A DNA stretch of 64,000 bases. It comes from Escallonia rubra (Eukaryota; Streptophyta; Magnoliopsida; Escalloniales; Escalloniaceae). The notes below the pieces were generated by a model, which was given only the letters and a program-made list of their open reading frames with translations, was not told where the DNA came from and did no database searches. Both the position numbers and the translations under genes were made by a program. This document shows positions 43,870-55,640 of the stretch, piece by piece. The number at the start of each line of letters is the position of its first letter. Position 1 is the stretch's first letter. The stretch spans positions 1-64,000 of the forward strand of contig JAVXUO010003030.1 of assembly GCA_033065855.1 (NCBI GenBank), written 5' to 3'.

Positions 43870-46800
43870 TGTATGTTTGATAACCTTTCTGTTTTTAGTT
43901 TTAGTTTTTTAAAAAACAAAAATAAAAACTAGTTGTGGTTTTTTTGTTTTTTAAAGAAAATAGGTAAATGTTTGATACATCAGTTTTTGTTTCAAAAGAA
44001 CATTTTTTCTTTACTAGTGCATTGCACGTAGATGTAGTCGAGAATAATTTTTGAGGTGATATTATTAGCTTTTTTGGATCAAATAATATAATTCTTATTT
44101 CTTTTGTGACTTGTTCCGGAAGAAATGTATATTTGATGTTTGCAATTGTGATCAATGTTTGGAAATCTTCTTTGCAGGCTTCTGGATTGAAAAAAATATT
44201 TGATGTTACTGTTGAAAAGAAAAGTAAATGGAGAAACGAAAAGAATCTATTTTTTGTAATATGTTAGATTGGTTTATGGTATACAGTAAAGATTTATAAT
44301 TTTCATCATTTTATTATAGTTTGGTTTGGTTCTGTATGTTTTCTAAAAACAAAATCCTATTTATCACGAGAAGACAAAAATAAATAGTTTTTATTTATTA
44401 AAAAAAGAATTTCGTTGAATAATAAACAAGAAAGAAGAACTGAAAGCCTTAGAAAGATTTTCTTTTTCTTTTTTGGTTTAAACAAAGAAGGTTACAAAGA
44501 GATCGAGAATCATTATCTGTTGATTAAGGCATTGAGGGAGGAGGCCAGTTCCTTTTCTCTTTAAACACCAACAGAGGGAAATTGGGTTTTTAGCGAACAA
44601 TCAATGAGAAACTGTTTGAAACATTATATATGTCCAAACCACAAGCCAACACTCACAATATAGACAATAACTATGCATGTGTATATAAATCAATTATACG
44701 TAAAAATAATATATAGGAATGTTATGGTTAATGTATGTTTCTGATTTCAATAATAAGACAATGAATGTGCATAAAATCAATAATCTTGCGTTATAAGAGT
44801 CACCCATGATGCAGACAGTAGGTTTTCAGCTTTTAGCATATAGAACGAGAAGATGTACTTTTACTTTATTATATAATGTTGTCTTAGCCTTCATTAAAGT
44901 GATCTTCTTTTTTGCGCACTGGATCTTCAGCTGTCATTTGATGGTTTCCATCATTTTCTTGTGTTGGATAGTATTTTTGAACTTTATGTGCTAGCAGCCT
45001 TGCTCAGATTTTGTCATTTTCAGCTTTTTTGTCCATCCTAATGATGAAGCTGAATTCTTTCTCTTCCATTTTCTCAAGGTTCTTTCCTCTATACGTGTAA
45101 TTTTTAGTGTTAAACGTGTTCTTGCCTAAATTTTTACAAGGCATATAGTTGTGAATTCGTGTACCTTTTTTGATTGTATCAATTTTGAGACTGGACATCC
45201 AATTAAATTTTTGCTTGTGTAGAATAATGTTATATATGCCTGTTGAATGTCTTCAATTACAACCAGGTTCAGTATGTAGTTGTTTTTATCAATATCATTG
45301 AATCAACAATATTTCTGTTAAAATAAACAAGTTTTCCTAGTTTTCCTAGTTTACCTTGATTTATAAGATATTGGAAGTTCACATTTCTCATCCTTACGAG
45401 CCCGCCCTTTTTCTGTGATTGTAACTTTTTTTGTAGCATATTTTGCGTGCTTGGTGCCATGGTTCTTTTTTATTCTCAATAGTCAGTAATCTCGCTTTAA
45501 AAAGCAAGTACAATTTGTCAATTTCTGTATAAAGCTGCTGTTAATTCGCGTCGTATTTAGGCCTTATTTTTTCCCCCATTTTTGATGCATATTAACCTTG
45601 TTTTTCATTTTTTTTCTACTTTTGTTTTTTCAACAATTTTTTGTTTCTTAATTGATTTTTCAGTTGTTTCAGTTTCTTTGTTTTGTTTTTGTTTTTCAGT
45701 TTTACAATTATTTAATTGTTTACTAACCCAAAAAGAAAGATAAAGAAAATATATCACAGTTCTCATTACCCAATATTTAGAGAACGTTCGTTATCCAATG
45801 TTTATTTTATTTCAACCAAATTAGAAAGGGAGTAATAAAGGGATTTCTTTATTTGTTTTGTTTTTCTTTTTCATGAGACTTTTCATTTCCCAATGTTTAG
45901 AACATATTTATTATATCCAATGTTCATTTAATTTTAACTAAATTTAAAAAGGAGTCATAAATGGAGGGTATAATTGTTATTGACGTAATTAACGGAGGAC
46001 ATAATCGTCCATAAATGATTTACGACATTCGTACTTTTATATATAAGTAGTATAGATATAGATATTCTCATTCACATTCTTCCCCAACAGACAAAGAAGT
46101 CTCAATTCCCACCAACTAAACACCACCCCCGCCCCAGTATCACCACCACCTATAGCCACGAACCACCGCCCATCACAACTGACCACTAAAAGCACTGTCA
46201 CGATGGTGTTAAATGGAACCACATACCAAATTTGATGAAAACTAAGCTACAGATCTGAAGATCGATAGCAGTGGAAATCGACGGCGACATTGGGAGTCAT
46301 GAGATCGATGGCGGTGGAAATCGACGGTGTCGACGTTGATCGATATTTTTGGGTGGTGATGGTGTATGGTGGTTGAGGCAGCGACAGTTGCGGTGGTGGT
46401 GCTTGGTGGTTAAGACAGTGGTGGTAGTGGTGGTGATGGTGTATAGTGTTCAAGGCGCGATGGCGATTGTGGTGTGGGGACAATTTGTTTGGTGATGACG
46501 ATTAGTATCACTGGATTTCTGGTACGTTAATTTGTTCTATTCAATAAATTGTGATGTGAAAATAGTTAGGGATGGCGATGTGAAAATCATTATGGAGGTT
46601 TTGGTGTTGGGTGATGGTGGCAAGGCGGCGGTGGTAAATAGAGGCTACATGTTGTGTTGCAGTGCAATGGTGGCTGTTGAATAATTGGAATGGAGTTGGA
46701 AAAATATTGTCCGATTCTTCTTTTCATAAAAGTTGAAAGGTGAATCTCAAAATAAAAATAAAAACTCAAAACTCAGTCCCATTTTAAAAACTGGTTTACA

Positions 46801-46905
46801 AAACTAAAGGAAAGAACAACGAAAACTGTCTATCAAACATGTTTTTACTTTCCAGTTTTTAAAACTGAAAAACTGAAAACAAAAACTGTCAAATGCTACT
46901 TTCGT
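43870..46905. mobile_element. A/T-rich insertion, copy 2 (long form)
   Basis: The left border reads GTATGTTTGATAACC followed by a TTTTTAGTTTTAG run. The right border is its rough inverse (AACTGAAAACAAAAACTGTC, then AAATGCTAC). The interior holds a 2-kb AT-rich stretch and a GGTGGTGATGGTG-rich core near 46090-46660. It shares terminal wording with the insertions at 9965 and 46976. Borders are approximate and no transposase is visible. Confidence 0.4.
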
Positions 46906-46975
46906 ATATTCTACCTTAATTGATGGGTCCAACCTACAAAAGTATCAATGAACCATTGAAAAGAGTAACTTAGGT

Positions 46976-47435
46976 AGCGTTTGAAATTACTTCCAGTTTT
47001 GGTTTTCAGTTTCTAAAAATACCAAAATCAAAATCAGTTTAGTTTTTATTTTTTACAAAAATAAATGGGTGTTTGATTATCCAGTTTTTTATTTTTAGTT
47101 TTTTCTTTTGGGTGTTTGATTACCCAGTTTTTATTTTGAATTTTTTCTTTGGTGGTGGTTTGCGGTGGCGATGGTGGGACGTGGCGGTGGCCGGCCGGCA
47201 GTGGTCGCCGGCCGCCGATGATAGGCTACAGTGGGTAGTAGCGGTGGGCGATGGCAGTGGGAGGAGGAGGAGGAGGTGGTGGTCTCAAAATAAAAACCAA
47301 AACGGAAAACCCAAAACTCCTAAATTGAAGTTTTCAGAAACAATCCTGTTTTAAAAACTGAAGAAAAAATAAACAACTCTAGTTTATAAAACTAAAGAAA
47401 AAACTGAAAACAAAAACTCAATCAAACTGGTCCTA
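46976..47435. mobile_element. A/T-rich insertion, copy 3
   Basis: The left end is GCGTTTGAAATTACTTCCAG and the right end its approximate inverse, CTGAAAACAAAAACTCAATC followed by AAACTGG. The core is rich in GGTGGC and GGCCGGC. It matches copy 1 over the left half. The phrase GTGTTTGATTACCCAG occurs twice because of a small internal duplication (about 47065 and 47110). Confidence 0.6.
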
Positions 47436-48036
47436 GTTCCTCAATAGCTTCAGGACAATCTATCCCACGGCTCGCACTAGAAGGAGTATCTTTAATTACT
47501 CGTATCGGCTGGCTTATAATAAATGTTCATAAAGCAGGTTTATATGACTTGGATTTTCCTAGTTTTTTCTGTAGTTATATTCCAAAATATCAACCGGCCA
47601 TTGTCTTCTATATATGAATCCAATCTTTTTGCATAGTATTAATATGCTGAAATACTTGAACACTTTCGTTGAAAGAACTTTACAGGTATTAAGAAGAATA
47701 TCAGGCCTCTAAAAGGGTGGAGAGTGCCAGCGAAAGAGATTTTGTATTTATCAGGGTTCTTCAGCTGTAATAGTAGAAGATGAAACAGCTGTATTTGCAA
47801 CTCTATAGAGACACCAGGCACTAGGAATCTCTCACACAAAGGCACCCATGCACGTCGCCATGCGTACAAACAGCTTCGACTAGAATGTTTTCACCTTATT
47901 GCATGCACTGCTGCCACGTCCACGTCTTTGGTGGGTTGTCACGGCTTCCATGCTTCTAATAACTCCTTTAATCACCATTTCACACACACACAGACACACA
48001 CTCGGCCCTTAAACTCTGTGGTAAAACTGAGAAATA
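47436..48036 (+). promoter_or_regulatory. Upstream region of the small host gene
   Basis: No other gene is seen here. The last 80 bp before the start codon are CA-rich (CACACACACAGACACACAC), like many plant 5' UTRs. No TATA box stands out. Confidence 0.35.
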
Positions 48037-50192
48037 ATGGAGAACCAATCGGCTCTGAAGCACGAAAGCAAGGACTCCTTTGAAGAGCCAAAAACACTCT
48101 CTGAAGAGGAAATGAAGGCACTTAGGGTTGTCAATCTTCGTTGTCCTTAGTTATATTTATTTTCCATGTTTAAACTTTGGCTCACTTTACTTCCCTTGCT
48201 CTAGGGTTTGAAACATTAACTTTCAATAACAACTGCTGCACTACTTTGCAGGAGGCGGCTATTCGGGTGATCGATACTCATGGCGCAGAAGAGGCTGCAA
48301 AAATGTTCATGGCGGTAGTAACTTATTTATGCCGTCTCTCGCACGTACACATGCACGCATCCACACGAACACACTTGAACACAATCTATAGTTCTCTCTT
48401 CTTCTTTTTTTTGGTGATAGGGTTTGAGAAAAATTCAGGAACATGAGTTGCGTCAATTGGTTGATTTGTTGTTCACTTTACCATATTGCTTCATATGAGA
48501 TTAATGTATCAAAAGACGTATATATAGTTACTACTTACTACGATGGACTTTTAACTCTTCCCTTACAGAAAGATGTGTATATAGTTACAAGAATTATGCT
48601 TGCATGGAAGAAAAAATTGTAGAAGAAGAAGAACAACAAGTTCTTTTAGGATATTTCTTGCTTTATTTAGTATAAGTTTTATTTTTAACATTTAGTATCT
48701 AAATTTTGCTTTCAATAGTCATTTCAATTGCATAATACGAAATGCTTCTCGAAATGCTTGGAAATAGGATGATGTAATTTGATTTCGTTTCTAGTTTGTG
48801 GATACCGTATCTATTGGCTCATGACCGTCTACATTTGTCACAAGGAAAAATGATATTATGACCCTGCTTAATCAGAGGCTTACTAGTTATTATAAACATA
48901 AAAACCGATTTCCTTTTCTTTTCTACTTTGTGATGACCATATCTATTGTTCGGTACCATTTTTTACAAGGAAAAATGACCTTATGACCCTGCTTAATCAG
49001 AGATTTACTAGTTATTATAAACATAAAAACCGATTTTCTTGTGCTCCATTGCGACTTCTTGTATCTTTTTCGAGTTAGTATCTTAATATTCTCATTTTTT
49101 TTTTCCTGAGTCTCACAACATCTTTGTTCTGATCGATAATTTCAAACCTTTTGCTTTTTGATACGGTTGTCTGAAATCATTAGCTAAATTGTCGTTATCG
49201 TATCTGATAAATTATTTATTTGATACAATCATTTGTTTCCTTTGAAAATCTTTATTTTGTCGTGCTATGTCGGATACTTAGTAACTATTATTTGATATCT
49301 AGAGATTGATTAGGTAAATTACCTGGTGTAATTAATTTTGCAATAGTTTATCAAAGTGAATTCATACACTGTATGTATGTGCGGGTGTGTGCGAGGTGAT
49401 TACTTGCGTGTGTATGTGTGTATGTGTGTTCGTAGTTACTGTTATTATATGACCTACAGAAACGCCGAATCATGTAAGGCAAAAAAAAAATAAAAAAATA
49501 CAAGAAGATTAAAGTGATGACTTGACTATTATATACAAACCAGAACTTTCATATCAAAGTCGTGTTAATACATCTAAAGTACTCCCTACATCCCTATTGA
49601 ACTGTCCTCCAATAGATTTTTAGCTATCCAGAAACAACAGTCCACTTTAAAAAGTTAGGAACTCTTTAATCCCGGTTTTTCTTACATACCCTACTATGTT
49701 ATGCAGTAAATGCTCATGATAAGAGTAACATTAATAGGGATATTAATGGAACGAAAGTATAAGCAATTGTGACTATCATTTATTGCAGTCCCTAGTTCTC
49801 CTAAGCTTGTGTGTTTAAGTTAATTAAAGAGGTTACCTATTTAGGGTCAAAGGGAGTAGTAGATTAATTTGGCCAGTGTATTTAAGAAATTCAGCTGAAG
49901 CCAAAAACTAACTTCACAAAACTGATAAATAAACACTTACAACCACCATGCGTACAGACTTTTTCAATTTCTTGTATGTAATGACGGTCGTGGGATGATT
50001 GTATGTAAGTTAAATGTTACAATGACTTACAAATTATTTGGAATGACAATACCTAAAGAAATAGAATTTGATTGCATGGTTCACCTTTAAAGAAATAGAA
50101 TTTGATTGCAGGGCTTGGAGCCAATTGGCCATGCAGTTAAGCCGAAAAGGGATTCACCATCAAAGATATGTGGAAAACGAGCTCGTGGCTGA
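48037..50192 (+). CDS. Small plant protein of unknown function, 77 aa, three exons
   Basis: Exon 1 is 48037-48126, exon 2 is 48252-48314 and exon 3 is 50112-50192; the frame is continuous through all junctions. The product starts MENQSALKHESKDSFEEPK, continues TLSEEEMKALREAAIRVIDT and HGAEEAAKMFMAGLEPIGHA, and ends VKPKRDSPSKICGKRARG. Its middle (about 20-52) is an amphipathic helical segment and its tail is basic, like a nuclear localisation signal. I recall uncharacterised short plant proteins with a similar SEEE-KALREAA core but can name no function. An alternative last exon at 48421-48498 would give a 76-aa form with a different tail. The first donor (AGG/GTTGTC) is weak, which lowers confidence. 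A copia element lies 103 bp after the stop, probably in the 3' UTR. Confidence 0.6.
48421..48498 (+). other. Alternative last exon of the small gene
   Basis: It follows TTGGTGATAG (acceptor) and joins exon 2 in frame, giving GLRKIQEHELRQLVDLLF and TLPYCFI, then TGA. Both candidate last exons begin with the codons for Gly-Leu, as expected if one arose as a duplicate or mimic of the other. Which one is used cannot be told from the sequence; the distal exon better fits my memory of related proteins. Confidence 0.4.
48790..49039. repeat. Tandem duplication, about 125 bp x 2, in the last intron
   Basis: CAAGGAAAAATGA begins at 48841 and again at 48966. Each is followed by ATGACCCTGCTTAATCAGAG and a TTACTAGTTATTATAAACAT block. 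The two units differ at a modest number of sites. Confidence 0.85.
49582..49856. mobile_element. Stowaway-type MITE in the last intron of the small gene
   Basis: The left end CTCCCTACATCCCTATTGAA and the inverted right end CTCCCTTTGACCCTAAATAG are related CTCCCT-type terminal repeats flanked by TA. It is 275 bp long and non-coding. Confidence 0.7.
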
Positions 50193-50294
50193 CTGAATCC
50201 CCTTGCGATGTGTTTGTTCCTCAAAGAAAAGTTATGCTTAAGTGTGCTATGTTCTAAGCATGCAAATAACATTGTGCTTCATTAGTTTCTTGTG
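50193..50294 (+). other. Probable 3' UTR of the small gene, left part
   Basis: About 100 bp separate the stop codon from the copia insertion. The sequence resumes after the element at 55298, so the original 3' UTR is now split. Confidence 0.45.
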
Positions 50295-50299
50295 ATCAG
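50295..50299. repeat. Copia target-site duplication ATCAG
   Basis: ATCAG here is repeated at 55293-55297, the five-base duplication usual for this family. Confidence 0.95.
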
Positions 50300-50491
50300 T
50301 GTAAACTAAAAGTATTGCAAGAAGATAGAAACAGCAGTGCAAGACCCATTTTCAGGAAGCTCTGTATCTCTCTCAGATTAGGTTACCCAAAACAGAGTTA
50401 CATCATATATTGTAATGCAAAGAATATGAAAATACTTATCTACCCTCTAGAGATAAACATATTTACAATAATGGACTCATGACCTTTATCA
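50300..50491 (-). repeat. Copia 3' LTR
   Basis: This is a 192-bp LTR with TG...CA ends (TGATAAAGG start on the minus strand). It is preceded in transcription order by the purine tract. It is very short for a copia LTR. Confidence 0.95.
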
Positions 50492-53400
50492 CCCTCCCTC
50501 AAACTCACGATGGGATAATGAGACCATTGAGAGTTTGCCAAGTAGTAGCGTGAAGCGAGCAAACGTATGAGATTTGGTAAAAAAATCAGCAAGTTGTAGC
50601 GAGGAAGACACATATGGAAGGGTGATAGTGCCCTGGTGGAAGTGATGACGAACAAAATGACAATCAATTTCAATATGTTTGGTTCGTTCGTGAAAGACGG
50701 AATTGTGTGCAATTTCCACAGCACTTTTATTGTCACAGAACATAGGCGTAGGAGAGGATTGTGTAGCACCCATATCACGTAGTAACCATCGAACCCAAAC
50801 AATTTCTGCTGTGGTATTGGCCATGGCACGATATTCAGCTTCTGAACTAGAGCGAGAAACAACACTTTGTTTCTTGCATTTCCAAGATATAAGAGAGTCA
50901 CCAAGAAAAATGCAAAACCCTGTGGTAGACCTACGATCAGATACATCACCTGCCCAATCTGCATCCGAATAAGCACTAAGAGTAAGATCTGGAGAAGAAG
51001 AGATGAGCAAACCTCGGGACAATGTGCCATGAATATACCGCAAGATACGAACAACAGCCGACCAATGAACTGAGCGAGGAGCCGAAACAAATTGACTAAC
51101 TACATGGACTGCATAAGCAATATCAGGTCGAGTGATGGTAAGATATACCAAGGATCCAACAATTTGGCGATACAAAGTAGCATCATCGAGAGGAGTACCA
51201 TCAGTGGGGCAAAGCTTGACATTAAGTTCAAGAGGAGTATCAACCACCTTTACTTCAGTTAACTTAGCACGACTAAGAATGTCATTCGCATACTTGGTTT
51301 GGGATAAAAGATACCCTTTTGGAGAGTAAGCAACTTCAATACCAAGAAAATAACGAAGAAGGCCCAAGTCTTTCATCTCAAATTTATCATATAGGTGGTC
51401 TTTCAACTTAGATATTCCATATGAATCATCTCCGGTAATAATAATATCATCTACATATATCAATAACAAGATCCTACCACGCTGAGAAGTAGAATAAAAA
51501 AGAGCAGGGTCATGGAAGCTTTGAGAAAAACCAATACATGTCATGGTTTGGCGAAACTTTTCAAACCAAGCACGTGGTGCTTGTTTAAGACCATACAATG
51601 CACGGCGTAAACGACAAACCTGAGTAGAGGAACACAGAAGGCCTTGTGGAGGTTTCATGTAAACTTCTTCTTGTAAATCACCATTCAAAAAAGCATTTCT
51701 AACATCCATTTGGTATAGTGGCCATTGCTGTTTGGCTGCAACAGAAATGAGAGTTCGAACGGAAGTCATCTTGGCAACGGGGGCAAAAGTTTCATCATAA
51801 TCAATTCCATATTCTTGAGAGTACCCTTTTGCCACTAACCGAGCCTTATATCGTTCGATGGAGCCGTCTGAGTTGGTTTTGACTTTATAGACCCATTTAC
51901 ACCCAATAGCTTCTTTGCCATGTGGCAAACTCACCAAATCCCAAGTGTGAGTTTTCTGAAGTGCAAGAAGTTCTTCATGCATAGCATGTTGCCAATGGGG
52001 AACAAGATTGGCTTCCTTATAAGAAACAGGCTCATGAAGAGAATGAATAGAACTAAGAAATGATTGGTAAGATGAAGAAAAACATGTTTTGTAATCTTTT
52101 AGCCAAGAAGGAGGATGGTGAGAGCGAGAAGGATACCTTGGAGCAACTTGTGATGGAGAGGGACGAGCATCATCAGGGTCAGCATTGGACTCTGGTAGAG
52201 AAGGGGTATCACTTGGAAATGGTAAAGGAGAAGACATTACTTCATCGGGCACAAAAATTTCAGGACTAGAATCTACATGACTAGACAAAGTCTCAAAATT
52301 TGCAAAAGGATCAAGAACAATTTCTTCCTTGGTTGCTGTAGGAGATGGAGGAAGACAGTAAAATGGAATATGCTCTAAGAATGAAACATGTCTAGATAAA
52401 CGAAGTTTCTTAGCAATGGGATCATAACATCTATAACCCTTTTGTTCGATACCATACCCCAAAAACAGACATAAAGAAGATCGAGCTGTCAATTTATTTC
52501 GCTCATTCTTAGGAAGAAGAACAAAACAAGTACACCCAAATACTCTAAGTTCAGAGTAATCTGGGCGAAGACCAAACAATTTTTCATAGGGGGAGAAGCC
52601 TCCATTTACAAAAGTGGGGATGCGATTAATTAAGTACACAGAGGTAAGGACAGCTTCACCCCAAAACGAACTTGGAACGAAAGCTGATAGCAAAAGAGAT
52701 CGAGCTGTCTCAAGTATATGACGATGTTTCCTTTCAGCCTTACCATTTTGTTGGGGTGTTTCCCTGCAAGAGTATTGCAATATTGTTCCCTGAGAAGCTA
52801 AAAGCTCTAAAAAAGGACTGGATGTATATTCCCCACCCATGTCAGTTCGAAACACTTTGATGGTAGAATTAAATTGGGTTCTAACCATCGCAACGAAGTT
52901 TGAATATATTCTAAAAAATTCAGATCTACGATGCATTAGGAACACCCAGCTAAAACGAGTATAATCATCAACGAATGAAACATAATATGATGATCCACCT
53001 TTGGTTGTAACAGGTGAGGGGCCCCAAACATCAGAATGTATGAGGTCAAAAGGAGCGCAAGAAACAGAATTACTTTTGCTAAAAGGAAGGGCATTAAGTT
53101 TTCCGAGCTTACAACCCTTGCAATCTGAAACATCTGAGTACAAAATATCACCCAAAATACCATTGGAGACCATATATTTCAGACGAGAACCTGAGACATG
53201 ACCTAGCCTACAATGCCAAAGCTGAAATGCAGACGAGTGTTTGTTTAACTGGAAAGCAGACAAGGCAGAATTTTCAGCAATACCAGGTGAAACAAAAAGA
53301 TTTTGCAAAAAGTAGAGTCCCCCGTCTCTACGGCCTGTCCCAATCTGCCTCCCTGTATGCCGATCCTGAACAACACAACCAGAAGGTGAAAAAATGACAT

Positions 53401-55100
53401 CACATCCAGCATCAACAAGCTGACTAATAGAGAGAAGATTTACAGATAATTTTGGAACATGTAAAACATTAGATACACAAAGCTCTCCAGAGGGAAATGA
53501 AGTCGAATCTATGGAACCCAATTGATGTACTTCCATAGATGACCCATCTGCTGTTTGAATAGAAGATGGAATTAAAGATGTAGAGCGCTCAACAAGAATA
53601 GAAGAATCATGAGTCATATGGTGAGATGCACCAGAATCAAATATCCAAGACGATGTTTTACCTGAATGGTTCATAGAGTGCGCACTAGCGGGGGAGGCAG
53701 ACATAGCAGTGGAAGTAGATGGTTGAGCATTAAGCGAAGTACCAAGTAACTGTTGAATTTGTTGAGTGACCATTGACTGGACATCTTCATGAGTAACCCC
53801 ACTTGTATGACTAGAATCGGGAGCTATGACGGAAGTCATGAAAGCTCCCGTATTCATTGTTCTCTGAGCATTGCGAGAGTTTTGCGAAAAATGATTTGGA
53901 GATGGCAAGATTCCCTTTTTTCGAAGTTTGGGGCAGTCACGTTTCCAATGCCCCTTTTCATGACAAAAGCTGCATTCATCAAGAGCAATTCTGAAATTTC
54001 CAGAAGGTGGAGTAGCACGAGAAGGAACGAGTGGAAGGAACTGAGGCCGTTGTGTTGCTACAAGGACAGCTTGTGTTTGCATAGAATGGAGCAAAGAAGA
54101 TTTAAGCCTGGTTTCTTCAGCCACCAGTTCACTCAAAACTTTGTCCACGCTGGGCAATGGAGAGCGATGCAACATGGAGCCTCGCAAAGGTTCAAATTCA
54201 GTACGCAGTGCCATAAGAAACTGAACAAGTTTTTGCTCTTCCCGAACTTTTTGATATATTGCTAATTTTCTCAATTCCAATGGATCCATCAAGTCTAATT
54301 GATCCCAAATTCCATTCATCACATTGTAGAATTCTTGAACCGATTTATCATCTTGACGTTCACCTCGGATCACGTTCTCTAGCTCATATCTCTTTGCAAA
54401 GTTTGATTGCATATACAGACCTTCCAAATAGTCCCAGACCTCTTTTGCAGAGGTAAATTTTGAGAAATGCATTCCAATAGATGGTTCTACAGAATTATTA
54501 ATCCAAGACAGAATTCTGGCATTATTGGTTTCCCATTCTTGTTGCAATTTTTCGTAATTTGTATCCGACTCTTCTGGAGCCACAACTGATCCATCTAAAT
54601 ATCCACGTAGTTCCTTACCAGTTATGAATACTTTTAAGAGGTACGACCAGTAAGAATAATTTGAACCTTTTAATTTAACTTGGGTCACTTGGTTGGATTC
54701 GGAGGCCATGCTTAGAAGAAAATGATTTATAGCCCCAGAAATATCAAGAAAATCAAGTACCAGCCAAATAGTACTAACAGTTATGCTGAAATCCACACAA
54801 ATTGCAAAGAACTTCTTCAAGAGTAAAAGCTTACCTTAATCTTACGTCCAAAGTAGAAGCTGAGAAACAGAAGCTAACTTCTTCAAGATCTGACGTTTGC
54901 CGATTCCGAAAAGAAGATTGATGACAGATTTTTGAAGGTATCAAACCCAGCTGTAGAACGAAGAAGACTTACACCCAAAGAGAGGGATTGGATTTCCAGG
55001 AGAGAAAGAAGAAGCAAAGGATGCTGATCAAAGTTTCTGACTCAATTGAAGAAATCAAAGAACCGAAAGACTTGATGGATGTGAATTGGCTCTGATACCA

Positions 55101-55292
55101 TGTAAACTAAAAGTATTGCAAGAAGATAGAAACAGCAGTGCAAGACCCATTTTCAGGAAGCTCTGTATCTCTCTCAGATTAGGTTACCCAAAACAGAGTT
55201 ACATCATATATTGTAATGCAAAGAATATGAAAATACTTATCTACCCTCTAGAGATAAACATATTTACAATAATGGACTCATGACCTTTATCA
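55101..55292 (-). repeat. Copia 5' LTR
   Basis: By eye it is identical to the 3' LTR. The primer binding site follows directly on its inner side at 55089-55100. Confidence 0.95.
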
Positions 55293-55297
55293 ATCAG

Positions 55298-55640
55298 TTC
55301 TGCCTGAGTTTCCTTCCGATTGGTTTGCTATGTTTTCTTCTCTGGCTATGTTCATTTTGGTTGTTATCATAGAATAACTAAAAATCTTCATGATTTATAT
55401 TATTCCATGGTGTTGTTCGACATATTCCCCCTCATCCCTGGAAGTCTTAGGTTGCTTCAGACCTTCAGGTTTACTATTCTTCTTTTTGCATTTTTCGTTC
55501 CAATCAAATGATAATGTAGATATTCCACTTTTGCAAACTTTATTTTCTTTATCCTTGTTGATCTTGTTCAGTCCCGTCTAACCCAGTCGAGTTAGTCTAT
55601 TTATGTTGAGCTTAACACGCGTCAGAGTCTATTAAGCTTG
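55298..55640 (+). other. Downstream part of the split 3' UTR and flank
   Basis: This continues the DNA interrupted at 50295. It is T-rich with short open frames only. It would hold the natural poly(A) site of the small gene, which I cannot fix. Confidence 0.4.

Larger units (their letters stand above)
50300..55292 (-). mobile_element. Ty1/copia element that looks whole, 4993 bp
   Basis: It is bounded by two 192-bp LTRs (50300-50491 and 55101-55292) that look identical to me and by the duplication ATCAG. On the minus strand the order is 5' LTR, a tRNA-Met primer site TGGTATCAGAGC touching the LTR, one long frame, a purine tract (TTTGAGGGAGGG) and the 3' LTR. The frame (54820-50489) covers gag with a CCHC knuckle (CSFCHEKGHWKRDC), protease (WIFDSGASHHMT), integrase (HCRLGHV, then DYTRFSWVF), reverse transcriptase (LLIYVDDIIITGDD) and RNase H (SDADWAGDVSDRRSTTGF). 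Protease, integrase, then RT is the copia order. I see no break in the frame. Identical LTRs mean a very young insertion. The exact lineage is not resolved. Confidence 0.97.

Noticed and set aside
50440-51090. Second minus-strand frame of 216 codons in the copia
   Set aside because: It overlaps the RNase H part of the polyprotein in another frame and is a shadow.
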